Origin: Bacillus pinisoli
Lineage (GTDB): Bacteria > Bacillota > Bacilli > Bacillales > SA4
Direction: 5' to 3'
Length of the DNA: 64,000 nt
Assembly (NCBI RefSeq): GCF_023036475.1
Contig: NZ_JAJQKI010000011.1
Location: 1-64,000, forward strand
Every line of letters starts with the position of its first letter. Within the stretch, counting starts at the first letter, position 1. The position numbers and the translations under genes are program-made. Under the pieces are notes generated by a model. That model was not told where the DNA came from. It did not search any database and worked only from the letters and a program-made list of their open reading frames with translations. Shown piece by piece: positions 1 through 7,990 of this stretch.

Positions 1-371
1 AGAGGCTGGGACATAAGTATTCCAGTCAACTTAACACCCGAATTATTTAACGGATTCCTTATAGTTCAACTCCTTATTTGTTAATGCATACTATATTTAA
101 TAATAGTGAAATGGAGCAAAAGACACTCGACTCCTGCGGGAAAAAGAGAAAAGGTCGAGACCCCACAGGCGAAGCCGAGGAGTGGGGTTTTTCACGCTAG
201 TGAAAATACCCTTCTTATCTCCCCGCGGAAAGCGAGTGTCTGAAGCGCAATGGAACGCACTTGTTTTCCAAGGTAAGCAGATTAATAAGTAAAAGAGTAT
301 TTATGAACAATTGTATAATTTAGATATTATTAGCGTTTGAGGAAGACACAAATACTTATGTCCCATCCTCC
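1..371. repeat. Bacillaceae-type palindromic interspersed repeat with terminal inverted repeats
   Basis: The ends are near-perfect inverted repeats: AGAGGCTGGGACATAAGTA at 1-19 and its complement at 353-371, 17 of 19 matching. Inside is a nested palindrome: GACACTCG at 121-128 faces CGAGTGTC at 233-240, and GGTCGAGACCCCACAGGCG with CCGAGGAGTGGGG forms a GC-rich core much richer in G+C than its surroundings. From memory, similar GACTCCTGCGGG...GCGGAAAGCGAGTGTC elements are scattered through Bacillaceae genomes. No coding frame is convincing here. The outer repeat could fold as a long hairpin in RNA and act as a terminator for the minus-strand genes that end at 377. Confidence 0.6.
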
Positions 372-376
372 TTCTA

Positions 377-1057
377 TTAGTGTAAAATGAACGCGATCAT
401 GGATTTATCGTCCTTTAGATTCCAAGCAACAAAGATATCTCTCACTTGTTTATTAAAAATTTCATGAAATTTCCCATATCTGTGAAGATAGCTTTTCTCT
501 AACTCATCTTTTGCAATTCTTAGTTCCTCTTCAAATCCTTTTTGTATTAAGGACTGCTCAATTCTGACAAGAATTCCTATTCGCTCAACCAGGTAAATTG
601 TGGAAGATATAGGGAATACCTTTACTTGGTCAGGAACTTTTTGAACCAGATAACTGATTCTAGCTATTTCCTTCTCTAATTGAGGGATATCTACAGTAGG
701 ATCCACATAACTAATGTCACGTTCCATTTCATTCAGAATAAAAATAACCGCCCCTGAGTTATTGGGGAAATTCCAATCATGATAGAAGCCTTCAATTTCT
801 CGATCTAATGAAACTTCAATCATCCCTTTTAACTCTTCTAACAAGTGGTTGATGACGAAGGTCCTTGCTCTTTCTACTTCAATTCTCTGACCTTGATTGA
901 TAAGAACCTCTTCCATCGGTGAAATAAAACCTCTTATATAGATAACTAATAGATTTCCACTAATAGATGATTGACAAGACTGCGGTCCTTTTCCAAAGTT
1001 TTTGCGTAACAATTTACTCGTATATCCACTTATTGAATTTAATAGCTCCTGATCCAT
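377..1057 (-). CDS. Two-domain MpsC (DUF2294, YbcI-like) family protein
   Basis: This 226-residue protein carries two copies of the MpsC/DUF2294 fold. The N-terminal copy has the family signature FGKGPQS near residue 21, followed by an IRGFISPMEEVLI-type segment. The C-terminal copy (about 130-226) is diverged and lacks the GKGP motif but keeps a LVRIEQSLI-like strand/helix. No signal peptide or membrane segment is visible. YbcI/MpsC relatives are linked to a cation-translocating membrane-potential system in firmicutes, but the biochemical role of stand-alone members is not established. The ATG at 1057 follows an AAAGGAGG site. It lies 17 nt downstream of a paralogue at 1075-1812, so the two are probably co-transcribed. 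Molecular function is open. Confidence 0.8.
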   Translation of the reverse strand: MDQELLNSISGYTSKLLRKNFGKGPQSCQSSISGNLLVIYIRGFISPMEEVLINQGQRIEVERARTFVINHLLEELKGMIEVSLDREIEGFYHDWNFPNNSGAVIFILNEMERDISYVDPTVDIPQLEKEIARISYLVQKVPDQVKVFPISSTIYLVERIGILVRIEQSLIQKGFEEELRIAKDELEKSYLHRYGKFHEIFNKQVRDIFVAWNLKDDKSMIAFILH

Positions 1058-1074
1058 GCTTTCCTCCTTTCCTA

Positions 1075-1812
1075 CTACTCATTATCAACTTGAGAGTACT
1101 TCGTAATTTTAGGTACAGTTGGATTGATAAACAGTAAGATCGTACTCTTATCAAGATCAAAATCCCAATCAACAAAAACATCGACTACCTTACTGTTTAA
1201 GACGTTTTCAAATTGACTAGTGTTATGTAAATACGTCTTCTCTAAATTCCTTTTTACTCTTTTTAAAAGGTCACCGTGTCCAAGACGAATTAACTCCTTC
1301 TCAATTCTAACAAGGATTCCATTTCGAATAACCACAATCGTCCGTTCGTTTAACTGACACGAGTAGATTTCTTCAGGTATCTTCTGAGCTTGTTCACTAA
1401 TCCCCACCACTTCTTTATTCACAGATTCCTTACCTTTATAGTTCTCATCAATTACATCCTTATCAGTAAAAGGTTCATCACTGATACATGTAATCATCGC
1501 TGATTTATTATGAAGGTTCCAATCATAATAAATCTCAATAATCTTCTTTCCAGTCATAAGTTCAATATATGCGCGTAATTCAGGGATAATATTCTCCATT
1601 AATTTATCTCTTAGTTGCCAGATTGTCATGACTTGATCTTGCTCCAAAAGGACTCGCTCAGATGGAGTAATAAAATTCCTTAAATAAATTGTTACAAATG
1701 TGTAGCCAATGGTGGTGTTAACAGATTGAGGTCCCTTGCCGAAAATATCTCTGACTAGTTTACCAACATATCCACTTATTTCTTTTTGAAAATCCATGAT
1801 TTGCTCATCCAC
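1075..1812 (-). CDS. Two-domain MpsC (DUF2294, YbcI-like) family protein
   Basis: A 245-residue paralogue of the neighbour at 377-1057. It has FGKGPQS near residue 24 and YLRNFITPSERVLL after it, then a second diverged copy from about residue 135 ending in VDVFVDWDFDLDKS. The likely start is GTG with a GAGGAG site 8 nt upstream. It is soluble by appearance, with no signal peptide. It is the first gene of a two-gene minus-strand unit. MpsC homologues in Bacillus (YbcI) sit beside mpsA/mpsB; no such partners are present here, so this is probably one of the dispersed copies common in Bacillaceae. The repeated YDWN/VDWD triads near the end of each half are shared by all three copies in this window. 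Confidence 0.8.
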   Translation of the reverse strand: MDEQIMDFQKEISGYVGKLVRDIFGKGPQSVNTTIGYTFVTIYLRNFITPSERVLLEQDQVMTIWQLRDKLMENIIPELRAYIELMTGKKIIEIYYDWNLHNKSAMITCISDEPFTDKDVIDENYKGKESVNKEVVGISEQAQKIPEEIYSCQLNERTIVVIRNGILVRIEKELIRLGHGDLLKRVKRNLEKTYLHNTSQFENVLNSKVVDVFVDWDFDLDKSTILLFINPTVPKITKYSQVDNE

Positions 1813-1904
1813 TAGTTATACTCCTCTCCTATTCTCTGCTCGTATTAGTATAGACGATAACTTCTTCCTAAATCCGTATAATGACACGAAAAAGGCATGA
1901 AAAA

Positions 1905-1935
1905 AGCAGACACTGGCAAGAGTCCAGTATCTGCT
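1905..1935 (-). terminator. Intrinsic terminator after the unknown gene at 1951-2358
   Basis: AGCAGACACTGG pairs with CCAGTATCTGCT with one mismatch, and the minus-strand transcript continues into a T run. Confidence 0.8.
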
Positions 1936-1950
1936 ATCACTATTTATTGT

Positions 1951-2358
1951 TTAAGCTTGTATCAGCTTTATTATATTTTTTAATTGAAATAATTCTACTT
2001 GTACTTTACTTTTACATTCTATAGATAGGTCTAATCCCTCAATGTATTGATCTACTTTACACACATTGTCGTAGAGCTCTTTTAATAAGTCTTCTATAGA
2101 AGACATTAAGTCAATAATCAGTTGCTTATCAACTAGCTGACTTGCTAACTGAGCCGCACAAAACTCCTTAAGATTAAGGATATCTAAAAAATTCTCCTTA
2201 TAATTAGACTCCTTTTCCCACACATCATAACTTTTTAACAATTCATCTATTACTTCTATCATATTATTAATATTATTTGTTTGAGAAGAAAGCATATTAA
2301 GTAATGTTACTGATTTGGAATATTCTACTTCCTTAAATCCTTTTGTTTGCTGAACCAT
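1951..2358 (-). CDS. Unknown small helical protein
   Basis: A 135-residue protein I do not recognise. It is predicted to be almost entirely alpha-helical and acidic, with leucine/isoleucine heptads (for example LLNMLSSQTNNINNMIEVIDELL and IIDLMSSIEDLL), so it is probably a coiled-coil or four-helix bundle. No signal peptide, membrane span or catalytic motif is visible. The ATG at 2358 is chosen because GGGAGG lies 10 nt upstream; an ATG six codons earlier overlaps this ribosome-binding site. It is isolated between two MpsC-family genes and has its own terminator. Function cannot be proposed. Confidence 0.6.
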   Translation of the reverse strand: MVQQTKGFKEVEYSKSVTLLNMLSSQTNNINNMIEVIDELLKSYDVWEKESNYKENFLDILNLKEFCAAQLASQLVDKQLIIDLMSSIEDLLKELYDNVCKVDQYIEGLDLSIECKSKVQVELFQLKNIIKLIQA

Positions 2359-2534
2359 GTTGAACGAACCTCCCATAAAGCATCCACACGAACATCATAA
2401 GTAGCAACTAGCACCCTCTCATCCTCTTGTAACTCTATAAATAAATTATACCGTTTCCGCTAAATAAAGGAAGACAAATTGGATGCGTGGTAAAGGTGAA
2501 AATTTTAGGTGAGAGTTTTTGAGAACAAAAAAAT

Positions 2535-2582
2535 AAGCCAAATTAACAAAAAGATTTTCTACTCTTTTTGCTAATTTGGCTT
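2535..2582 (-). terminator. Long-stem intrinsic terminator
   Basis: A stem of about 20 bp joins AAGCCAAATTAACAAAAAGA to its complement, and the minus strand runs into seven T. It lies about 150 nt beyond the stop of the MpsC gene at 2736-3428, the probable source of transcripts. The rest of the 2359-2735 gap is AT-rich and shows no gene. Confidence 0.75.
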
Positions 2583-2735
2583 ACGTTTAGCTAACATATC
2601 TAAATCATTTCCACCAATACTTATTTACTTGTTCTATGCTTAATATATCATAAGTTGTTATAGTAGTATAAAAGAAGAGCTTCAAATCTCTTCTACATTC
2701 TAATCATATAAAAATTTAAAAACAGTGTAAATAGT

Positions 2736-3428
2736 TTATTGTAAATAAAAGAAAATGTAACATTGGTCAGAGTGATAATTCCAAGTCATATATATGCCTT
2801 CCACATTCCTTCCAAATACTGGTTCAAAATAATTTTTATTCTCTTTATAGCTATTTTTAATTTGAAGAGAATGTTCTAGTAATAGATCATGATATCCTTT
2901 ATGAAATAAAACCTTCTCTGTTTGAAGCATAATTCCCTCAAATTGAATACCCACGATATTTTGATTAATCTTCATTACTCTGGTAGACTTCGGTACTTTA
3001 TGGTTTTCTGTTGATATATCTTGGATTAAGTTTAATAGCCTGCCTACTAATGGCTTAGCGTCACTCCAATCACTAGGTTGTGATTTTCTTTCTACTAAGA
3101 TCATTCCTGTATTTAACTCGTAGTCCCAATCACTTATACAGACATCAAATGTTAAACTTAACTTCTTCTCTGCCACTTCTATAAACTGCTGATATACTTT
3201 TTCCATAACTGTGTTACGAAATTTATAAGCTAAGTTAATCTGATTCCGTTCAATCAGTACTTCCTCTGCAGGTGTTATAAAGTTTCGAACGAAAATGGTT
3301 AACCGTTCTGAATGTAGTGTGACAAAGCAAGTTTCTGGACCTTTACCAAATCTCTGCTTTAGCATTCTGCTTAATGAACTACCCAGTTGCAGGAGGTCCT
3401 CTTGATTTTTACTGTATACTTTGTTCAT
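2736..3428 (-). CDS. Two-domain MpsC (DUF2294, YbcI-like) family protein
   Basis: Third member of the family in the first 3.5 kb, 230 residues. RFGKGPETC lies near residue 27 and FVRNFITPAEEVLIE follows, matching the canonical domain; the second half (about 120-230) is a diverged repeat ending in IYMTWNYHSDQC. The ATG at 3428 has GGGGAGG 5 nt upstream and is preferred over an ATG eight codons earlier that has no ribosome-binding site. It is separated from the other two copies by the unknown gene at 1951-2358 and its terminator, so it is a separate unit. All three copies have both an intact and a degenerate domain, so the duplication predates their spread. Confidence 0.8.
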   Translation of the reverse strand: MNKVYSKNQEDLLQLGSSLSRMLKQRFGKGPETCFVTLHSERLTIFVRNFITPAEEVLIERNQINLAYKFRNTVMEKVYQQFIEVAEKKLSLTFDVCISDWDYELNTGMILVERKSQPSDWSDAKPLVGRLLNLIQDISTENHKVPKSTRVMKINQNIVGIQFEGIMLQTEKVLFHKGYHDLLLEHSLQIKNSYKENKNYFEPVFGRNVEGIYMTWNYHSDQCYIFFYLQ

Positions 3429-3493
3429 GCTATCCTCCCCATATATCTCCACTCATCTATAAGCTTGTAAATTTTACCATATAAACATAAAAA

Positions 3494-3522
3494 GGCCTAA
3501 CTCCTATAAAAGAAGTTAGGCC
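3494..3522 (-). terminator. Intrinsic terminator after the histidine kinase at 3703-4980
   Basis: GGCCTAACTCC pairs with GAAGTTAGGCC and the minus strand continues with TTTTTATG. I see nothing else in 3523-3702. Confidence 0.8.
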
Positions 3523-3702
3523 ATGGATAGACATTCTATAATTTCAGTTTCTTCCATTTACCACAAATTTCTATTTACTAGCTTTTATTAATTTCATTAG
3601 TGATTTTACTCTATATGAACTCGAAAACCAATGACTGCAAGACATTAGTCATTTTATATATTAGCACTTTAATTACAATGTAGCAATAAATATTTAGGTA
3701 AG

Positions 3703-4980
3703 CTAGATAGAGATAATTGTTGTGTCAACGTCAGTTTGGTGAGTAGAACCAACTGATGGGATGATCAGAGTAAATTTCGTTCCTTTTCCAACTTGACTGT
3801 CCACTTCTATTTTTCCACCCATAGATTCTATTATATGATAGACCACCATCATACCAAGTCCAGTTCCTAGATCGCCTTTCGTTGAGAAGAAAGGCTCCCC
3901 TAGTCGATTTATTTGTTCCCTTGTCATTCCAATTCCGGTATCTTCAATTATGATTTTTACCCACTTCGTTTGGGTTACAGCCACTACCGTTAATGTTCCA
4001 CCACTCTGCATAGCTTCAATAGCGTTCTTAAACAGATTGATTAACACCTGCTGCATTCGCTGTTTATTACCCTCAAAGATGAAATGATTATTCTTTAAGA
4101 TAATGGAGATTGAGCTCGCATTTGCTAACGGGCGTATCACTTCAACGGAAGTTTCTAGTAAGTCACGACCATCGATCGTTTTATTCTCACTAGAATCAGG
4201 CTTCGTGAAGGTCAAGTATTCTTTTATGATTGATTCAGCTCGGTCAATTTCGTTAATAGCAATGGATACATATCTATTCATCTTTTCACGGTCTATTTTA
4301 GGGTCTGTCATTAGCTGAAGAAAACCTTTAACAGTGGTCATTGGATTTCTTACCTCGTGGGAAAAACTTGATGCCAGATGACTAACGATCTCCATTTTTT
4401 CCGTTCTCAAAACCCTTTCGTGAAGTCCTTTATAAGTAATGACCATCTCCCATGTTAGGACAAAAAAGAAGATGCCTATGGTTTGAAGTACCAATTTACT
4501 TATGAAAATCGTTAGAGGTATTGAATGCTGAAATACGAACATGACGATGAGTAATTCAAGTATAGTCACAGGTATTCCGATCAAAGCACTTAACCATATT
4601 CGATTACGAGGAGAAAGAGATTGAAACTTATAAGATATATAGCTAATCAAAAGAATCATGACAATAGCAATAACTAGAGAAGCATAAGCACCTAATCCCC
4701 CCCACCAAAAACGGTAACCTACTTTAACTAGCATTAGAGAAGCTAATATTGGCCACCCTCCGTATAATCCTACTGCCACAATTGGAATCATTCGAAGATC
4801 CACGATAAAATCTTCATCTAATCGAACTGGAAAGGTGATACAAAATAAGACAGCAAGAGAAGCGACTAAAAATAATGCCAATTTACTAACTTGTCCAAGT
4901 CTGAACTTCAGTACGATTAATATAAAAAAGCATGTAAATATGAGAAAAAAGTTAAGTATAAAATCTTTTACAATATCCAT
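3703..4980 (-). CDS. Orphan membrane sensor histidine kinase, sporulation-kinase type
   Basis: A 425-residue kinase. Residues 1-180 form about five membrane segments resembling the 5TM-5TMR_LYT sensor. The HisKA H-box reads SHEVRNPMTTVKGFLQLM, typical of phosphorelay kinases such as KinB. The HATPase domain shows an N-box (LFKNAIEAM), G1 (EDTGIGM) and G2 (GTGLGMMVV). No response regulator is adjacent, as expected if it feeds a phosphorelay. Start choice matters: the frame stays open to 5082, but the extra N-terminus is encoded by a terminator hairpin at 5028-5068, so ATG 4980 is used. The ligand or stress sensed is unknown. Confidence 0.85.
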   Translation of the reverse strand: MDIVKDFILNFFLIFTCFFILIVLKFRLGQVSKLALFLVASLAVLFCITFPVRLDEDFIVDLRMIPIVAVGLYGGWPILASLMLVKVGYRFWWGGLGAYASLVIAIVMILLISYISYKFQSLSPRNRIWLSALIGIPVTILELLIVMFVFQHSIPLTIFISKLVLQTIGIFFFVLTWEMVITYKGLHERVLRTEKMEIVSHLASSFSHEVRNPMTTVKGFLQLMTDPKIDREKMNRYVSIAINEIDRAESIIKEYLTFTKPDSSENKTIDGRDLLETSVEVIRPLANASSISIILKNNHFIFEGNKQRMQQVLINLFKNAIEAMQSGGTLTVVAVTQTKWVKIIIEDTGIGMTREQINRLGEPFFSTKGDLGTGLGMMVVYHIIESMGGKIEVDSQVGKGTKFTLIIPSVGSTHQTDVDTTIISI

Positions 4981-5027
4981 CGGTATACAATTCTCCAGCC
5001 AGTTTATTTTTTTAGTAAAATAAAAAA

Positions 5028-5068
5028 AGCCGAAATAAAAGTAGTATCTCTCTACTTTTATTTCGGCT
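5028..5068 (-). terminator. Strong terminator between the carotenoid gene and the histidine kinase
   Basis: AGCCGAAATAAAAGTAG pairs perfectly over 17 bp with CTACTTTTATTTCGGCT and the minus strand then reads TTTTTTTATTTT. It lies inside the falsely extended reading frame of the downstream kinase. Confidence 0.9.
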
Positions 5069-5223
5069 ATAAATTCTAGCATCTCTCTAGAAAATCTTTA
5101 CCTTTTATTAAAATTTTCAGTCAATTATTCTATCAATGATCAGAGCATTAATTCTCTATATCCACAGATAATACTATAACAATTTGTAAGGATATTCAAT
5201 AGCTATACATAAGTTCTAAAAGT

Positions 5224-6708
5224 TTACACTATCTTACTGTGTTTCATAATCGCTCTTGCAGCATAATAACCACTTAATGCAGAAGACAATGTACCAGGTC
5301 CTGGAAATACTTGTTCACCTACAATATAAAAATGATTATTCTTTGTACGGAAACTTTTGGGTCTTATTACGGCTGTCATTACATCTAAGGGGAATCCCCC
5401 TACCTCTGTTTTTCCCATATATTTCAGATAGGTAAGCGGAGTTCCTGCTTCTGCATACTTTAAAAAGGGGTTTATAGGTATTACACGATTAATAACCTCT
5501 AGCATTTCACTATAAATCTTATCTTTTTCAAGAACATATTGTTCCTTAGAATAACTTTTCCACAGTCTTGCATCTGTATGAATAGATGCTGTCATCATTA
5601 CCTCATCCTTCACGATGTTTCCTAATGAATCTCTGGATTCATGAAAGGTCACATATAGTGGACCGTGGATCTTACTTGAGTTTTTAGTTCGATTTTCTGG
5701 AAGAACAATTTGATAGGCAAACGGTAACATTGATGAATTAAGCTTACTAATTACTTGGCGTTCTAAGATCGCATCAATCCGAAAAGCACCCCAAGAAAAA
5801 GCCTCTTCTTTCATATAACTGGTGCCTTCACCAAAAGAAACACCTGAATTATTTATGACGATATCAAACAACTCTTGTAATCGTTTACCTCTCACATCCC
5901 ACTTCTCGGTTTCTTTGATGTACTGTATTTCTTTTACTGAAGTTGCAAGCTTTATGGTTCCGCCAAGTTCCTCGATCCGCTTTGCAAGTGCCTTACACAA
6001 GGTACTAAACCCACCGTCTATTGAGAAGCTACCTCTACGATATATTGATAAAGCAAGGCTTGAGGGTAATAATGCTGCTTTTGAAGAATCCGTTTGAACA
6101 GCATCCATAAGCTGTGCATCTATGAACTGGCGAAGTGGTTCAATGTCTTTAACTTTACATTTTTTCATTAAATCTTCTACACTCCACAGTGCAAAACGAG
6201 CAAGTCTAAACAATATAATTGGTGATATGACTCCAAGTTTTGCTAACCTCTGAACGTCACTCCAACTTTGAATTGGAAGTGAAATTCTCTGTTTAACAAT
6301 CTCCTCCACATCTGAACTAATTTGTTCAAGCATATTCCAAAACTTAAGGATGTTCTCTTGTGAGACTGGTTGAACAAGACGAAGCTCTTTTTCCCACAAA
6401 GAAGAATCTTGGTAAATAGACACTTTACCTGATGGGAGAATCACATCCATCGGATGATCTAGCTTTTGAAGCGGAATGGTTATTTGTAAATCTTTGAGAA
6501 TATCACTAAGTACACCACTTTCCTCTAATCCAAATCCAACGGTTGCACCAGTTGGAAAGGTCCGTTTATGCCTAGTGTACGCTCCTGCTGACCCACCAAC
6601 TGTTGTGGCCTTCTCATAAATCGTTACTTTATATCCAGATTGGGCAAGATAGGCTCCAGCTGTTAGACCACCAATTCCTGCCCCAATAATACAGACCGAC
6701 TTAGTCAC
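5224..6708 (-). CDS. FAD-dependent carotenoid desaturase/isomerase-like oxidoreductase
   Basis: A 494-residue flavoprotein. The N-terminus holds the dinucleotide-binding fingerprint CVIGAGIGGLTAGAYLAQ followed by YEKATTVGGSAG. The C-terminus has VGEQVFPGPGTLSSALSG and AARAIM, the FAD-binding end typical of CrtI/CrtN/CrtISO enzymes. It probably desaturates or isomerises a carotenoid at the membrane; the exact substrate cannot be read from sequence. No crtM/crtB synthase is in the window, so precursors come from elsewhere or it acts as an isolated pigment enzyme. The GTG at 6708 has AGGAAAGGAAG upstream and begins just before the fingerprint; the frame stays open to 6780 but lacks a site there. 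It is divergent from a CarH-type repressor, implying light control. A hairpin lies in its leader. Confidence 0.8.
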   Translation of the reverse strand: MTKSVCIIGAGIGGLTAGAYLAQSGYKVTIYEKATTVGGSAGAYTRHKRTFPTGATVGFGLEESGVLSDILKDLQITIPLQKLDHPMDVILPSGKVSIYQDSSLWEKELRLVQPVSQENILKFWNMLEQISSDVEEIVKQRISLPIQSWSDVQRLAKLGVISPIILFRLARFALWSVEDLMKKCKVKDIEPLRQFIDAQLMDAVQTDSSKAALLPSSLALSIYRRGSFSIDGGFSTLCKALAKRIEELGGTIKLATSVKEIQYIKETEKWDVRGKRLQELFDIVINNSGVSFGEGTSYMKEEAFSWGAFRIDAILERQVISKLNSSMLPFAYQIVLPENRTKNSSKIHGPLYVTFHESRDSLGNIVKDEVMMTASIHTDARLWKSYSKEQYVLEKDKIYSEMLEVINRVIPINPFLKYAEAGTPLTYLKYMGKTEVGGFPLDVMTAVIRPKSFRTKNNHFYIVGEQVFPGPGTLSSALSGYYAARAIMKHSKIV

Positions 6709-6790
6709 TCTAGATTCTTCCTTTCCTAAATGGATTTGGGATTTAACGAAACTAGACGTCCTTGTATAGTATGAGTACAATCTACAAACT

Positions 6791-6814
6791 AAAAAAGGGC
6801 GATAAGCCCCTTTC
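6791..6814 (-). terminator. Terminator-like hairpin in the leader of the carotenoid gene
   Basis: On the minus strand AAAGGGGC, loop TTATC and GCCCTTTTTT form a stem with a T tail. It falls between the predicted promoter (near 6925-6950) and the GTG start at 6708, so it could attenuate the gene. No known riboswitch aptamer is visible upstream of it. Confidence 0.45.
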
Positions 6815-6919
6815 TCACATAATATAGGAGATAAAAGTTATAATAGCTGCTAAACCTACTACAATTACACAATCTTATCCAGCCATCTCTCTGTATAGTT
6901 TATATATAACTCACTTGAT

Positions 6920-6951
6920 TAAATTATACATATATTATACATTTGTAGCAA
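6920..6951 (-). promoter_or_regulatory. Promoter with two 11-bp repeats, predicted CarH operator of the carotenoid gene
   Basis: The minus strand reads TGTATAATATA then TGTATAATTTA (6920-6941), a direct repeat with 11-bp period. A sigma-A-like promoter overlaps it: TTGCTA (6946-6951), 17 bp, TATAAT (6923-6928). Binding of a CarH-type tetramer to 11-bp tandem repeats would occlude this promoter. The assignment is by position and periodicity. Confidence 0.6.
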
Positions 6952-7008
6952 TAATATTTCCCTTGAGTTTAATTTTCTTTTACAAGTCCTTGTTATTACA
7001 GCTTTTTT

Positions 7009-7030
7009 TGTATAAATTATGTATAATTAT
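7009..7030 (+). promoter_or_regulatory. Two 11-bp repeats, predicted autoregulatory CarH operator
   Basis: TGTATAAATTA (7009-7019) is followed directly by TGTATAATTAT (7020-7030). The repeats overlap the likely -10 region of the downstream MerR gene and end a few bases before its ribosome-binding site at 7033-7040. The same core is found upstream of the divergent gene. Confidence 0.6.
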
Positions 7031-7048
7031 ATAGAGGTGAAATCATGT

Positions 7049-7921
7049 ATGTACAACATTAAGAAAGTGTCTGAAATACTAGATATCCCAACGGTTACCA
7101 TACGTGCATGGGAAACTAGATATCAAGTTATTACTCCAACTCGTACCGATGGTGGACATCGTTTATATAGTAATAAAGATATTGAAACACTGCAGTGGTT
7201 AAAGAAAAAAATGGAACAAGATCATGTTAAAATCGGAGAAGCAATACGGTTGCTTCACGAAACAAAAAAAACCGCTCCGTCTATACCTGAATCCATAAAT
7301 GGGTATGATGGGGTCATTGATCAACTATATCAGGCATTGATAGATGTAAATGCAGATCAAGCGAATAGAGTGACAGATCTTGCGTTTACCCTATATGACT
7401 TTGAAGATGTATTTCAACACATATTCGTTCATGTCCTATATAAAGTAGGGGATGAGTGGGAGAAAGGACATATTACAACGGCCCAAGAGCACTTTGCATC
7501 ACAATTAATTATACAAAGATGCACACAGTTTCTTAGGATTTTACCGACAGACCCCAGTCTCCCAAGAGCATTAGCCTTCTGCCCAGAAAACGAGCATCAT
7601 CATATTGGGTTGCTTCTTTTTAGCTTGTTTCTTAGAAAAAAGGGTGTAGATGTCATTTATCTTGGTCCTAATACTCCTCTTGATGGATTAAATGATCTTA
7701 TAAAAATGAAGGAAGTATCTATTATTGCTATTTCACTTACAAACCCAGAGCCCTACAGATCTCTTGAAAAATGGGTAAAAGAAACAACTCAACAGCTCCC
7801 TCACTTAAAGTTTGTGCTGGGAGGCAAAGCAATTAAAGAGTCTGAATTATTTCAGTCACCTTCAGTGTCAAACCTACAAAGGGTTGAATGGAATGACTGG
7901 TTTAACCTACATGTTAAATAA
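7049..7921 (+). CDS. CarH/LitR-type MerR regulator with adenosylcobalamin photosensor domain
   Basis: A 290-residue protein with an N-terminal MerR-like DNA-binding domain (about 1-70: YNIKKVSEILDIPTVTIRAWETRY), a four-helix B12-capping bundle (about 85-170) and a C-terminal B12-binding domain (about 171-290). The capping bundle has W137-x9-E147-H148, the signature separating CarH photoreceptors from ordinary B12 proteins, and the B12 domain has E182-x-H184-x-x-G187, where His is the lower cobalt ligand. In known members the dark adenosylcobalamin tetramer represses carotenogenesis and light breaks it. The ATG at 7049 follows AGAGGTGA; an in-frame ATG at 7019 lies in the operator. Gene order with a divergent carotenoid enzyme fits light-induced pigment. 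Confidence 0.9.
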   Translation: MYNIKKVSEILDIPTVTIRAWETRYQVITPTRTDGGHRLYSNKDIETLQWLKKKMEQDHVKIGEAIRLLHETKKTAPSIPESINGYDGVIDQLYQALIDVNADQANRVTDLAFTLYDFEDVFQHIFVHVLYKVGDEWEKGHITTAQEHFASQLIIQRCTQFLRILPTDPSLPRALAFCPENEHHHIGLLLFSLFLRKKGVDVIYLGPNTPLDGLNDLIKMKEVSIIAISLTNPEPYRSLEKWVKETTQQLPHLKFVLGGKAIKESELFQSPSVSNLQRVEWNDWFNLHVK

Positions 7922-7960
7922 TAAAACAATAATCACTTACTAACATTCCGCTAGACATAG

Positions 7961-7990
7961 AAAAGCAGCTGAGCAAAGTCAGCTGCTTTT
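7961..7990. terminator. Bidirectional terminator between convergent genes
   Basis: AAAAGCAGCTGA pairs with TCAGCTGCTTTT, giving T runs on both strands. It serves the CarH-like gene ending at 7921 and overlaps the stop of the sortase gene. Confidence 0.85.

Noticed and set aside
311..320. TGTATAA at the left end as another CarH operator
   Set aside because: It is a single copy with no 11-bp partner and lies inside the repeat element, not at a promoter.
7019..7048. Upstream in-frame ATG as start of the CarH-like gene
   Set aside because: It lies in the predicted operator and precedes the ribosome-binding site AGAGGTGA, which is correctly spaced for the ATG at 7049.
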